A DNA stretch of 64,000 nucleotides from a virus, in the IMG/VR virus record IMGVR_UViG_3300029882_000009, positions 1-64,000 of that record. One strand, 5' to 3'. A program made the position numbers and the translations under genes. This document shows, piece after piece, positions 20,294 through 29,804 of the stretch (its first letter is position 1; each line of letters opens with the position of its first letter). Below the pieces are notes generated by a model that worked only from the letters and a program-made list of their open reading frames with translations, was not told the DNA's origin and did no database searches.

Positions 20294-21055
20294 ATGGCCA
20301 ATGGGCCAATTTCTCTAGAAAATATAAGTGACACCTCGGTTGTAGGAATAATCTACGGTGGCACCGGAGTTGGTAAGACAGTTCTTGTAGGTTCTAGTCA
20401 GAAATACAGAACTTTACTTATCGACATTGACGATGGAGCAGTTTCAGCAAATGCATGGGCTGTTAAATATGGTTTGCGACGTGATCTTTGTAAGGTTTGG
20501 ACTGTCCAGACAATAGCAGAATACAATACCGCTATCGCTTGGTGGAACATTCACAAATCAGAGTTTGACATGATCGTTGTAGATACAGTAACAGAACTGC
20601 AAGGAATGATACTCCGAGAGATCTGTGAACGTGGAAAGATACAAGTTCCTTCCCAACGGGAGTGGGGGATTGTCCTCACAAGCATGAACAATATCACTAC
20701 ACAATTCAGACACTCAGGAAAACATGTTCTCTTTACGGCTCATGAGACGTTTAGGGAGGACACCGACACTAAGCGAACTATGTGGCAACCAGCTTTTCAA
20801 GGCGCGTTCAAAGAACAATACGGTAGACATTTCAGTTTGATTGCCAGATATTGTATGCCAGAGCGTCAGGTAAAGTTGGAAGACAATTCGCTTCAGTGGC
20901 AAACAGAACGATGGCTTATATGCCACCGTGACGCGGTTACTCATGGAAAAGACAGGTTTGTCGCACTTGAGAAATACGAACCGCCATACATCGATAACAT
21001 CATCGATAAGATGATGGCTGGGATCAAACGATCCACACAGACACAAGGAATATAA
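20294..21055 (+). CDS. Sak4-like RecA-fold ATPase (recombination)
   Basis: 253 residues, strong ribosome site AAGGAGG. Walker A YGGTGVGKT at about 21-29; LLIDIDDGA at about 47-55 where Sak4 proteins have a conserved acidic strand; Walker B MIVVDTVTEL near 96-105; FTAHE near 151-155. Size and order match phage Sak4/AAA_24 ATPases, single-domain RecA relatives that assist single-strand annealing and replication restart. Immediately upstream of a DUF669-like SSB, the usual partner. It heads the operon driven by the consensus promoter. Confidence 0.8.
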   Translation: MANGPISLENISDTSVVGIIYGGTGVGKTVLVGSSQKYRTLLIDIDDGAVSANAWAVKYGLRRDLCKVWTVQTIAEYNTAIAWWNIHKSEFDMIVVDTVTELQGMILREICERGKIQVPSQREWGIVLTSMNNITTQFRHSGKHVLFTAHETFREDTDTKRTMWQPAFQGAFKEQYGRHFSLIARYCMPERQVKLEDNSLQWQTERWLICHRDAVTHGKDRFVALEKYEPPYIDNIIDKMMAGIKRSTQTQGI

Positions 21056-21058
21056 AAG

Positions 21059-21817
21059 ATGCCTCGACTTAATCAAGCTGGAGCCAATTCATCGGCACCA
21101 CCACCAGCCCCTTCCGCTCTTCCCTATGCGCAGCAGCCGGTAGCTGCAGCGCCAGTTGCTCCCGTTGCTCCTCCGATACAGCCAGTAGCACCACAAGGAC
21201 CTCCCTTCGATGGTGGAGTTCCTGCGTATGCTCCTCCAGTTCCACAGTATGCGCCTCCTATGCCACTTACACCTCCGGCATTGGCTTACCAGCCTCCAGT
21301 ACAGCCAGTAGCACCACAAGGTGTTGTACAGGCTCCTTCCATGCCAACTCCTGACGCTACAGGGATTGATGCTGCACTCCAGTCTCTTACGAGTTCTGAT
21401 GGTGATCTTGACCTAACTGCTCTTGATTTGAGTGGTATCAGTGAAGGTGGCCGACTTCTTGATGTAAATCTCGATTATGAGGCGTCCATTGAAGATGCTG
21501 AAATCAAACCTAACAAGGCTGGTGATGGCAAGATGCTTTCTTTCAAACTGAAAGTTACATTCCCTACTAGTTATGTTGGATCGGTACTTTACGATCAAGC
21601 ATCGTTCAAAGAAGGCGGTATCTGGAAGTTCAAGTCAATAGCACGGGCCAGTGAACTTCTGAGTGAAGATGGCGCAAAGTTCATTGGTACATCCGCGAAA
21701 GACTTTAACGGTTCAATCGTTCGTTTCAAGATCAAGCACGACGAATGGAACGAAAAAGTAACCAATAAGGTTGCTGGCGGATACGAACCCGGCAAAGACA
21801 CTCCTGGCCTTTCTTAA
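21059..21817 (+). CDS. DUF669-like ssDNA-binding protein with Pro/Ala-rich N-terminus
   Basis: 252 residues. Residues 10-98 are almost wholly Pro, Ala, Gln and Val (repeats such as PPVPQYAPP and PVAPQG), clearly disordered. From about 130 the sequence DVNLDYEASIEDAEIKPNKA, then GKMLSFKLKVTF follows the OB-like DUF669 pattern (GxYxaxIxdaexKpTKxGdgkxLxlxfev). A disordered tail normally lies C-terminal in SSBs; here it is N-terminal. Found beside Sak4 in many phages, supporting a role in recombination and replication. Followed by the only strong terminator in the window. Confidence 0.75.
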   Translation: MPRLNQAGANSSAPPPAPSALPYAQQPVAAAPVAPVAPPIQPVAPQGPPFDGGVPAYAPPVPQYAPPMPLTPPALAYQPPVQPVAPQGVVQAPSMPTPDATGIDAALQSLTSSDGDLDLTALDLSGISEGGRLLDVNLDYEASIEDAEIKPNKAGDGKMLSFKLKVTFPTSYVGSVLYDQASFKEGGIWKFKSIARASELLSEDGAKFIGTSAKDFNGSIVRFKIKHDEWNEKVTNKVAGGYEPGKDTPGLS

Positions 21818-21821
21818 CTCT

Positions 21822-21862
21822 CTCGGTAAGTGAGTTCTGAAAAGGAACTAAAGCCGAGAACC
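21822..21862 (+). promoter_or_regulatory. structured RNA ahead of the terminator
   Basis: TCTCGG pairs with CCGAGA, enclosing AGTTC/GAACT, so an extended hairpin directly precedes the terminator. It may act with it as an attenuator between the SSB and the primase-helicase gene. Confidence 0.4.
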
Positions 21863-21865
21863 AAA

Positions 21866-21905
21866 CCCTCAGTGTTACTTCTGTAACACTGAGGGTACTT
21901 CTTTT
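21866..21905 (+). terminator. rho-independent terminator
   Basis: Perfect 13-pair stem CCCTCAGTGTTAC/GTAACACTGAGGG with loop TTCT, then TACTTCTTTT. It separates Sak4/SSB, which are needed in large amounts, from the primase-helicase. No promoter is visible between it and the next ATG, so read-through is probably the regulated step. Confidence 0.9.
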
Positions 21906-21931
21906 CATCTCTGAATTATTAAGCAATCATA

Positions 21932-24844
21932 ATGAATCCTCAATTACGCACAACGCTGGAACGAATAGGATGGGAAGAACTTTATGAGAGATGGATACCT
22001 GGTCTAGCTGCGCCGAATTCTAGAGGAGAAAGGGCTGCAAGGTCCCCTTTTCCAGACGAACATGATAACAATCCTTCATTCGCATTTAATGTAACAAACG
22101 GTCTTTGGCGATGTATGAACTGTGATCGCTCAGGAAACTATGTTCAGTTTGTAGCTATCATGAGAGCTACGGAATTTGACGAGCGTGGCAGGGCAGTCCC
22201 TAATTTTAGAGTGACAGAACATGCTCTAATGATTGAACACAACGTTGTCAATCCTGTCACAGAACTCTATATTGCGGAGAAGGAAAATTATCTAGAAGCC
22301 CATCCGCAACTTATAACAAGGCTACAAGAAACAAAACCTTGGACCAGAGAAGTCATTGCCAGATACAGAATTGGTTATGATGCCGAATACGACCGTTATG
22401 TTTTCCCAATATTTGATGCGCTGGGACGAATTATTAACTGTAAAATGTATCGTCCTGGCGGTCGCCCAAAATGGGTGTGGTACGTTACGGGGTTACACGC
22501 AAACGTCCTTTTCCCCATAGATGGATATAACGAACAGACATTGTTGCTGGTTGAGGGGGAGCCTGATGCTTTATCACTTAGGGCATTAGGATTTGCTGCT
22601 GTTACAGGAACCGATGGTTCCAGTTCACCAATTCCAGAAGGCAATTGGTATCGTAATAAACATATCTATATTCTTGGCGATGCAGACGCGGCTGGTCAAC
22701 ATTTTATAGAAGAATCCACTCGGCGCTTACACAGAGACGTAGCATCATTACATATTTGCACACTTCCTCAGTGGGAAGATCGGCCAGGTAATGCAGACGT
22801 TTCCGACTACATTTATTATTTGTACAGTCTTGGGTTCCAAACGGCTGGCGTCTGTGATTCTATCGTTAATATTCTCAACAGTGCAGAAGATGCCCCCACA
22901 CTTAATGACACCTATGATACTGAACCTGTGGTTGTTAATTACGGCGATTCTATGTCTAGTAACAATATTGGACATAGGGTTGGGTATCGTGCTAGGCTCA
23001 ATGCTCGTTCTGAAAAAACGTATGCCATTGCTGCTAGTTACGAAGCGAATTGCCCTGCACGTGGGCATGGTTATTGCACTCTTTGTCCTATGCGAGATAG
23101 TTTTCGTGGTCACGGCATATTCAATATTGACCCTCGGTCCAGCGATGCTTTAAAACAAATTGGCGTTCACGACGACATACAACATCGTGCGTTGTTAGAA
23201 GCTCAGGGAATACCGAAACAATGCCCGGACGTAACAATTCAAATTCTAAACGCTATCGATATCGAGCCAGCCATTCTCTCAGCGCCGTTAGACAGTGAAA
23301 TTACAGCCACAGATCGTCATAGATATGAAGTCTATATTATTCCTTCTCGTACCGGGAAACTTGAAGAGAATATGCAATATGATGTAGAAGGTTTTGTCTA
23401 CCCGCGCCCTCAGAACCAACAACTTGTAGCCATGCTAGATGTGGCCAGACCAATGTCGGTCGGTATCGATTCTTTCATTATGACTCCAGACATCTATAAG
23501 GATTTGTGTGTATTTAAACCAACTAGTCACGAAACAGTAATAATGAAATTAAAATCTGTAGCTCAGGATTTGATTGATAGTACTACCCTTATCAGAAAAC
23601 GCCTCGATCTTCATCTTGCCTATCGCACTATCTGGCACTCTGCTTTACATTTTACATTTCTTGGGAATATTGTAGATCATGGCTGGTTAGAAATATTAGT
23701 AGTTGGAGATACTCGCACGGGAAAATCACAATCTTATAAAAAGATGGCCGAACATTTCGGAGTTGGTATGTTTGTTGACTGTAAACATCAAACTCCAGCA
23801 GGTATTTTAGGTGCAGTAGAACAATCTGCTCAGTCAGGAGAACGTTATGTCATACCAGGAATTATGCCTCAGCAAGATAATAGAGCAATTTGCTTTGACG
23901 AATTTACCGCTGCTAAGTTCGGTCGTGTTGGACTCCTTGAGTTGCTTTCTAGCACGAGAAGCGATGGTACAGTACGTATCTCTAAGGCTGCGTCGGCCCA
24001 ATTTCGAGCACGAGTACGATGCACTTGGCTTGCAAACCCAGGAGTCGGAAAACTTATACATCAACTCGGATATAACGTAATAGAAGTAGTTCCTCGCTTG
24101 GTGACACAACCTGAAGATATAGCCCGTTTTGATTTCGCTATGGCAGTTGCTCAACAGGATGTTTCGGTAGATGATTTGAATGATATGACTCCACCTACTG
24201 TACCGATTTATGGTAGGGATATATCTCAACAATTAATCGCATGGATATATTCGAGGCAATCAGATCAAATTACATTCACTCCTGAAGCAGAACAAGCTGT
24301 AATAGCCTTATCTAAATGGATGTGTGAAACCTATACTCCCACAGTGCCATTAGTTGAACCATCCGATCAAAGAACAAAAGTAGCGAAGGTAAGTGTATCA
24401 GTCGCTGCACAGTGTTTTAGCGCCAGTGAAGATGGCGAGAGCATAATCGTTCGCCCTGAACATGTACACGCCGCTGGGGAATTATTCCGTATGTGGTACG
24501 ACAAACCAATCATGGGTTATGATACCTACTCCAGAACTAAGGTGGAACATACGGATATTATAAACCTACAAGAAATCAATCGTATATTTGAAGAAGATAT
24601 GGGTGGTAGGGGTCGTGATTTCGCTGCGGAACTATTACGTATGGACGAATTTGTAGAGCGCACATTCACACTCCTTGCTCCTACTCAAGAGATGTTTGCA
24701 CGGAGAACGCTTCAACAGCTATATCTAAATAGAGGAATTCAAATAGCACGAGGTAGAAAAGACGCTTTTGAAATTACGTCGGCTTTTGCGGTTTGGTTAC
24801 GTGAATATATAGAAAGACCTCCGTTTGAGGTCCCGCAATCATGA
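21932..24844 (+). CDS. primase fused to MCM-like AAA+ helicase
   Basis: 970 residues. N-terminal primase: degenerate zinc site with CMNCDRSGNY near 62; TOPRIM block LLLVEGEPDALSLRALG near 204 and GDADAAG near 250. Middle: a possible second zinc region CPARGHGYCTLCPM near 375 and an OB-like part. C-terminal AAA+: Walker A VVGDTRTGKSQ near 590, Walker B ICFDEF near 653, sensor TWLANPGVGK near 697. The GDxxTGKSQ, DEF and ANP signatures are of MCM type rather than DnaB/RecA type. It should synthesise primers and unwind DNA at the fork. The 114-base leader contains the terminator above; ribosome site weak. Domain reading mine. Confidence 0.8.
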   Translation: MNPQLRTTLERIGWEELYERWIPGLAAPNSRGERAARSPFPDEHDNNPSFAFNVTNGLWRCMNCDRSGNYVQFVAIMRATEFDERGRAVPNFRVTEHALMIEHNVVNPVTELYIAEKENYLEAHPQLITRLQETKPWTREVIARYRIGYDAEYDRYVFPIFDALGRIINCKMYRPGGRPKWVWYVTGLHANVLFPIDGYNEQTLLLVEGEPDALSLRALGFAAVTGTDGSSSPIPEGNWYRNKHIYILGDADAAGQHFIEESTRRLHRDVASLHICTLPQWEDRPGNADVSDYIYYLYSLGFQTAGVCDSIVNILNSAEDAPTLNDTYDTEPVVVNYGDSMSSNNIGHRVGYRARLNARSEKTYAIAASYEANCPARGHGYCTLCPMRDSFRGHGIFNIDPRSSDALKQIGVHDDIQHRALLEAQGIPKQCPDVTIQILNAIDIEPAILSAPLDSEITATDRHRYEVYIIPSRTGKLEENMQYDVEGFVYPRPQNQQLVAMLDVARPMSVGIDSFIMTPDIYKDLCVFKPTSHETVIMKLKSVAQDLIDSTTLIRKRLDLHLAYRTIWHSALHFTFLGNIVDHGWLEILVVGDTRTGKSQSYKKMAEHFGVGMFVDCKHQTPAGILGAVEQSAQSGERYVIPGIMPQQDNRAICFDEFTAAKFGRVGLLELLSSTRSDGTVRISKAASAQFRARVRCTWLANPGVGKLIHQLGYNVIEVVPRLVTQPEDIARFDFAMAVAQQDVSVDDLNDMTPPTVPIYGRDISQQLIAWIYSRQSDQITFTPEAEQAVIALSKWMCETYTPTVPLVEPSDQRTKVAKVSVSVAAQCFSASEDGESIIVRPEHVHAAGELFRMWYDKPIMGYDTYSRTKVEHTDIINLQEINRIFEEDMGGRGRDFAAELLRMDEFVERTFTLLAPTQEMFARRTLQQLYLNRGIQIARGRKDAFEITSAFAVWLREYIERPPFEVPQS

Positions 24845-25344
24845 AATCAAACAACATATTTAAGAATCCTAAATTAAAGATCGATCTTATACCAAAAACT
24901 AGCTTCTATGAGAATGTTAGAAATCATGTAGATCAAGAGATTTGGGATAAATTACGACGGTATTGTTATCGAAAGGCGTGTTACGTTTGTGAGATTTGTG
25001 GCGGTGTAGGGCCAGAACATCCAGTAGAGTGTCACGAATTATTCAGCTATGAAAGTAATGGTATTCAGAAACTAGTACGGTTAATGGCAGTATGTCCATT
25101 GTGCCATAAGTGCTACCATATCGGTCGAACAAATGTGATTGAAGGACCTACAATGGTTCCTGTTTGCTTGCGACATATAGCAAAAGTTAACGGATGGACT
25201 TACAAACAAGCACAACAATACATTACTTATGCAAGTAGTAAGTACCGCCAGCGATCAACTGTAGATTGGACGTTAGATATAAGTCTGGTTGATGCATTGC
25301 TCACAGAGATAGAGAAACCTTTTGATTTAGGAGTGTTAGGGTGA
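24841..25344 (+). CDS. HNH-like zinc protein
   Basis: 167 residues, ATGA-coupled to the primase. Pattern RKACYVCEICGGVG, then VECHELFSYE and LMAVCPLCHKCYHIGR: CxxC, H, CxxC, H as in HNH-type nuclease folds. Related proteins occur as free HNH-like genes in many phages. The position suggests replication or recombination; it could also be a degenerate nuclease used for DNA binding. Confidence 0.65.
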   Translation: MKSNNIFKNPKLKIDLIPKTSFYENVRNHVDQEIWDKLRRYCYRKACYVCEICGGVGPEHPVECHELFSYESNGIQKLVRLMAVCPLCHKCYHIGRTNVIEGPTMVPVCLRHIAKVNGWTYKQAQQYITYASSKYRQRSTVDWTLDISLVDALLTEIEKPFDLGVLG

Positions 25345-25577
25345 ATTTACCAATATTTTACATTCATTTTTCTTGCCCGGTGCGAAAAGTACCTAAATTT
25401 AAAGGTTGTCGCGCTGGCAAATATTGGTGTTATGAATTTTTATGGTTAAAAATGCAAGCAGTAATGGGCAGCTACTGGTTTTCTAAATGCTTCACAAGGG
25501 CTTGGAATTGGTCTGATAAGGCTGCTCTGGTGAACGACGTAGAAACTAATTCGGAAGATAGAAATACAGAAGAATAA
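25341..25577 (+). CDS. hypothetical protein
   Basis: 78 residues from a GTG start overlapping the previous stop (GTGA). Aromatic, Cys-containing first half (FYIHFSCPVRKVPKFKGCRAGKYW) and an acidic tail. Function unknown. The next ATG overlaps its stop. Confidence 0.5.
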   Translation: MNLPIFYIHFSCPVRKVPKFKGCRAGKYWCYEFLWLKMQAVMGSYWFSKCFTRAWNWSDKAALVNDVETNSEDRNTEE

Positions 25578-26137
25578 TGAAAAACCAATTAATGATGGGA
25601 GTTACGACTGCTGGCGTTCGCTCTTCCACTGACTTTTATAGAACGCCACCACATGCCACTCATTCACTATTCGATAAAGAAGTATTTGAAGGTGATATTT
25701 GGGACCCTTGTTGTGGTGATGGGTGGATGACAAATGTTATTATAGAGCGTCATAAAGATGGAGTAGTATTTGCAAGTGATATAGAAGATCGTAATTACCC
25801 AGTGGGTAATGCCTGGCAGTTTGATTTTTTAACAAACCATGAAAATGAAACAGATAATGTAATCGCAAACCCTCCGTACTGCGATGCTCAAGCGTTCGCT
25901 GAGAAAGCTTTGGAAGTCGCTGAGAAAAAGGTTGCTTTATTACTTCGTATCACATTTCTTGAAGGACAGAAGCGCAAGCCGTTCTTGGAATCTAGTCCAT
26001 TGAAGAGTGTTCATGTATTTTCAAAAAGGGTAGGTTTTGGCCGGGAGTTAGTTGAGGCTAAAAGCGGCCTTCTTTGTTTCGCATGGTTCGTATGGGAAAA
26101 AGGATATGAAGGGAAGCCTGGAATAGATTGGATATAG
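25577..26137 (+). CDS. N6-adenine DNA methyltransferase
   Basis: 186 residues. DFYRTPPHATHSLF, then motif I WDPCCGDGWM, an acidic strand ASDIED, and motif IV NVIANPPYCDA. NPPY after the SAM motif is the gamma/alpha-like order seen in compact Dam-type phage adenine methylases. No separate target-recognition domain is obvious. Likely role: protect phage DNA from host restriction or mark it. Site specificity cannot be read. Confidence 0.8.
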   Translation: MKNQLMMGVTTAGVRSSTDFYRTPPHATHSLFDKEVFEGDIWDPCCGDGWMTNVIIERHKDGVVFASDIEDRNYPVGNAWQFDFLTNHENETDNVIANPPYCDAQAFAEKALEVAEKKVALLLRITFLEGQKRKPFLESSPLKSVHVFSKRVGFGRELVEAKSGLLCFAWFVWEKGYEGKPGIDWI

Positions 26138-26157
26138 TAGTAAATTATGAAAAATTG

Positions 26158-26166
26158 TGGTATAAT
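26158..26166 (+). promoter_or_regulatory. extended -10 promoter (TGGTATAAT)
   Basis: Same core as the promoters at 6446 and 8736 (AAAATTGTGGTATAATGTAT). The -35 is weak. The next gene has its own GAAGGGA ribosome site. Confidence 0.65.
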
Positions 26167-26187
26167 GTATGAGAAGGGACAATATAA

Positions 26188-26469
26188 ATGTTAAATGAGC
26201 AAGAAATTTCAATATTGAAAATGGTAGAGGAGCGAAAGGTTCCTGTTGGAAACAAAGAAATTTCTGCCATTCTCAAAGAACTAAAGACTGGTGGGTATGT
26301 CCATTACCCAGCAAACAAAGGATGGCAACTTACTGAGAAAGGCACAGATTATCTGTTGCCTGTTTCAGAAGACCAGTCAATAATAGAGAAGAAGCTAAAA
26401 TTGACACGAAAAGAACTAAACAAGATCCTGTGGGACAAACATCTCGAAGAGTGGAGAAGTAACCAATGA
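26188..26469 (+). CDS. winged-helix-like small protein
   Basis: 93 residues. LNEQEISILKMVEERKVPVG, then KEISAILKELKTGGYVHYPANKGWQLTEKG reads as a short winged helix (helix, helix, wing with YVHY...WQLTEKG). The C-terminal half is a basic helix. A small DNA-binding regulator is likely but not proven. First gene after a promoter and ahead of the polymerase. Confidence 0.5.
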   Translation: MLNEQEISILKMVEERKVPVGNKEISAILKELKTGGYVHYPANKGWQLTEKGTDYLLPVSEDQSIIEKKLKLTRKELNKILWDKHLEEWRSNQ

Positions 26470-26660
26470 TCTTTGAATTCACAACAGAAAAAGAAGCAAA
26501 AGTATTCCATAGTAATGTCCAATATTACCGTCTTGGCACTCGTTCAAAACGCTCTGTGGACAATCTCAGTGTAGAAGTTGACACAACCAATATCGAACCT
26601 GTAAAAACACTGGCTCGAAGATGTGGGTGGAAAGAGAAGGAATATGAGAGATCTCATTGA
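26466..26660 (+). CDS. hypothetical protein
   Basis: 64 residues, ATGA-coupled. Strand, helix, strand layout (IFEFTTEKEAKVFHSNVQYY) with a basic end. Function unknown. Overlaps the next start by 17 bases. Confidence 0.55.
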   Translation: MIFEFTTEKEAKVFHSNVQYYRLGTRSKRSVDNLSVEVDTTNIEPVKTLARRCGWKEKEYERSH

Positions 26661-26832
26661 TGTTACAAGATTTGATTTTCTAAGTTGTGATGTCGCTTGG
26701 AAGATTCAGAAATCCTATGGAACAGAACTTGAACATCATCCATGTTGCTCGTCAGTGCAATATTCTACATTTCTTTGTGACTGCGGAGCAATTGAAACTG
26801 AATTTGAAAGATTGCGTAAAGAACAAATATAA
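26644..26832 (+). CDS. hypothetical Cys-rich protein
   Basis: 62 residues. The ATG at 26644 is preceded by AGAAGGAAT. HHPCCSSVQYSTFLCDCGAI holds four Cys and two His that may bind zinc. Its stop overlaps the polymerase ATG (TAATG), so it is coupled to the polymerase. Function unknown. Confidence 0.55.
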   Translation: MRDLIDVTRFDFLSCDVAWKIQKSYGTELEHHPCCSSVQYSTFLCDCGAIETEFERLRKEQI

Positions 26833-29804
26833 TGGTATTCGTTAATCTTCATGGGCATAGTACTTACTCGTGGCTTGACGGAATGGGTTTGCCTATTCAA
26901 ATACTATCTAGAGCGAATGAATTAGGTCATAAAGCCATAGGGATAACTGATCATGGAAACTGTTTTTCCCATGTACCATTCAAAATAGCTGCTGAGAAGA
27001 CAGATATCAAGCCAATCTTTGGTATTGAGTTCTATATCACAGACGTTCACACTGATCGAGTGCGCGGTATCGAAAGATTAAAAGCTAAGTCTGATGCTCA
27101 TGTAACAATTCTTGCCATGACTCAGAAGGGTTATTCAAATCTTCTGAAATTAAATAGGTTGGCATGGACTGATGGATTTTATTATAAACCTAGAATTGAC
27201 TGGGGTTTAATAGCTCAACACCAAGAAGGTCTCCTTGTCCTTAGTGGTTGTGTTGGTGGATATCCATCACGTCTTATTAACCATGTAGATCCACAAGCTG
27301 CTCATGAGTTTGTATATGAGCGTAGAACACAGATCGAACATTACTATATAGAACTTGTCCCCGAACCCGGTCTTGATATTTCTCATTCAAGCCTACCTTG
27401 GCTTGTTCAGATAGCTCGTGATTTACAGGTTCCTATGGTGGTTACGTCTGATGCTCATTTCCCGCGTCCAGAAGATTACCCAGCGCAAGACTTGTTGTTG
27501 TCTGTCGGTACACGCCAGAAAGTTAATAGTGTAGAGCGAGAGATTAAACTACCTGACTTTCAGTACTACTGTGGCGCTGAGGAATTGTTGGAACGGACCA
27601 GAATATGCGCTCCTAATGCGTCCGAGCAGGAATTAGTACAGGCCATCAATAATACCGGTACGCTGGCAGATATGTGTAATGTTGAAATTCCTAAAGCGAC
27701 TCAGTTTGTATTTAAGGGGCTGCCTGAGACACATACATCTGAACAATTTTTGTGGACATTAATTGTTGAAGGACTGGGGCGAAGAAACGTAATAAATGAT
27801 GAACGCTATGTAAGACGTGTTCAGCATGAGTTCGAAGTCATTCGTCGTAAAGGCTTTTGTGACTATATACTTGCTATTTGGGAAGTTGTAAATTGGGCGA
27901 AGTCCCTACCCTCCTTAGTCATGTGTCGTGGTAGTGCTGGGGGATGTTGTATTTTATGGTTAATAGGAGCATCAGAGACAGATCCTATTTACCACAAATT
28001 ATCATTTGAACGCTTCTACGATGACAACCGGCCTGACCCACCAGATGTTGATATTGACTTTGAAAAGAGAGTTCGCAATCTTGCTGTTCAACATGTGTAT
28101 GACATCTACGGAGCCAACAACTGTTCACAACTTGCTAATATCATGGAGTTAAAGGCCAAGAGCGCCTTACAGGATGCTGCTGGCGCTTATGACATTCCGC
28201 GTTCTGTCTTTGGTGATTTGTCCAATGCTCTCTCTGAAGATACCTTAACATTCGATCATATCAGAGACAGAGCCGCATTAACGGTCTTGGCAAACTATCC
28301 ACAATTGAAGATCGTAGAGAAAATCATTGGTCAGTATCGCCAATCTTCTGTACATGCTTGTGGAGTCATAATTAGTCCAGATGCACTTGAGAATCATATT
28401 GGGGTCATTTATGATAAGGATAAAATGCCTATTGCCTGTGTAGATAAAAAAGGCGCAGTTGAGATGGGCTTTTTAAAGATGGATTTCCTATCTGTAGAGG
28501 CCCTTGATGTTCTGTCTCTCACACTACGAGCCATAGGTAAAGATACTCAGTGGTTACATTCCTTACCCTTGAACGACGCTGAGAGTTATGTGACGGCCAA
28601 ATCAGGATTTATGAGCGGAGTCTTTCAACTAGATGGTGCATCAGCGCTGAGAGTATCTAAAGAGATAGGGCTTGATACTTTTGATGATCTAGTAGCTGCA
28701 TCCGCTCTCTGCCGACCTGGACCGGGCGACTGGGTAGAAACATACAAAAATAACAAACTTTCCCCAGCGCGATTCAAAGCCTATCTTAGCAGTCTACACC
28801 CTATCGCAGCCGATATCCTACAATCAACATACGGTATATTGGTATATCAAGAACAAGTAATGCGTTTTGCGAGAGAGTTGGCTGGTTTTGAATGGAAGGA
28901 CGTTCATAAGCTGCGTAAGGGTGTTTCAGGGTCAGCAGGTGTCGAGTTTGTAGAACAATATAGAGATATGTTTTATGAGGGTGCGACTAAGAACGGGGTA
29001 CGAGAGGCAGAAATAGGAAAGTGGTGGGTATCCATACTTACGCATGGACTCTACAGCTTCAATCTCAGCCACGCAGTTACGTATGCTCTAATATCTTACT
29101 ATATGCTTTATCTAAAGACTCATTTCCCTGCACAGTTTTATGAGGCATACCTTCAATTGGAGTCTGACCCATCAGTTGTAAAGTCAGTAATTAATGAGTT
29201 TAAATTTATGGGTGGACAGGTTGAATTGTTAGACCCAAGATATTCTAAATTCTCATTCTCCTCACCAAGAGAGGGAGTGTTAATAGGTGGATATTCCAAC
29301 CTCTTCAGTATCGGAACTGCGACTGCCAATAAGATACTTGAGGGTGGACCATATACTGGGTGGGAGAATTTCTTACATTCTGATGTTGTTCCTTTAGCTT
29401 TAAAGAAAAAGATTGATAAGCTTGGGATAGCAAATGGTGACACCGATCCAAATGAACAAATAATACTCGCTCCGTGGTGCCCTATATCGAGTATGAAGCA
29501 GTGCGATAGAGAGGCAAGAGATCGTAATCAAATAAGTGGCCTTGGTGTACTTAAAGATTGTGCTCCGTGGTCACGACTGACAGTTGCAGGTTATGTTACA
29601 GTAGTTGATTTTGGAAGTGATCACATAAAGTTCGTTCTGGAAGATCCTGATATGGCTATCTTGGTTCGTATTGCTAAGAAACATATTCCTGCGCTGGCTG
29701 ATAAATTTAGAAATATTCAAGCTGGTGACTTCGTAGCAGTCAAGGGCGCATGGCAAGGTGAAGCGTTCTACGCTGAATCGAATGTAATTATAAGGAAAAG
29801 ATAA
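26832..29804 (+). CDS. dnaE: C-family DNA polymerase (DNA Pol III alpha subunit)
   Basis: 990 residues, shorter than the about 1160 of bacterial DnaE. N-terminal PHP domain with HGHSTYSWLDG (7-17), GITDHGN near 39 and an FGIEFY strand; catalytic acidic pair PDVDIDFEKR near 404-413; RGSAGGCCILW near 370 in the palm; YQEQVMRFARELAGF near 672; LSHAVTYALISYYMLYLKTH near 750. The C-terminal OB/tau-binding part is reduced. Several metal residues of an active PHP proofreading site (HGH, DH) are present. Phage-encoded C-family polymerases are known but less common than A or B family. Coupled to the small gene upstream. Confidence 0.92.
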   Translation: MVFVNLHGHSTYSWLDGMGLPIQILSRANELGHKAIGITDHGNCFSHVPFKIAAEKTDIKPIFGIEFYITDVHTDRVRGIERLKAKSDAHVTILAMTQKGYSNLLKLNRLAWTDGFYYKPRIDWGLIAQHQEGLLVLSGCVGGYPSRLINHVDPQAAHEFVYERRTQIEHYYIELVPEPGLDISHSSLPWLVQIARDLQVPMVVTSDAHFPRPEDYPAQDLLLSVGTRQKVNSVEREIKLPDFQYYCGAEELLERTRICAPNASEQELVQAINNTGTLADMCNVEIPKATQFVFKGLPETHTSEQFLWTLIVEGLGRRNVINDERYVRRVQHEFEVIRRKGFCDYILAIWEVVNWAKSLPSLVMCRGSAGGCCILWLIGASETDPIYHKLSFERFYDDNRPDPPDVDIDFEKRVRNLAVQHVYDIYGANNCSQLANIMELKAKSALQDAAGAYDIPRSVFGDLSNALSEDTLTFDHIRDRAALTVLANYPQLKIVEKIIGQYRQSSVHACGVIISPDALENHIGVIYDKDKMPIACVDKKGAVEMGFLKMDFLSVEALDVLSLTLRAIGKDTQWLHSLPLNDAESYVTAKSGFMSGVFQLDGASALRVSKEIGLDTFDDLVAASALCRPGPGDWVETYKNNKLSPARFKAYLSSLHPIAADILQSTYGILVYQEQVMRFARELAGFEWKDVHKLRKGVSGSAGVEFVEQYRDMFYEGATKNGVREAEIGKWWVSILTHGLYSFNLSHAVTYALISYYMLYLKTHFPAQFYEAYLQLESDPSVVKSVINEFKFMGGQVELLDPRYSKFSFSSPREGVLIGGYSNLFSIGTATANKILEGGPYTGWENFLHSDVVPLALKKKIDKLGIANGDTDPNEQIILAPWCPISSMKQCDREARDRNQISGLGVLKDCAPWSRLTVAGYVTVVDFGSDHIKFVLEDPDMAILVRIAKKHIPALADKFRNIQAGDFVAVKGAWQGEAFYAESNVIIRKR

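Noticed and set aside
22748-23113. Opposite-strand frame inside the primase-helicase
   Set aside because: Lies wholly within a strongly supported gene with no start signal; shadow.
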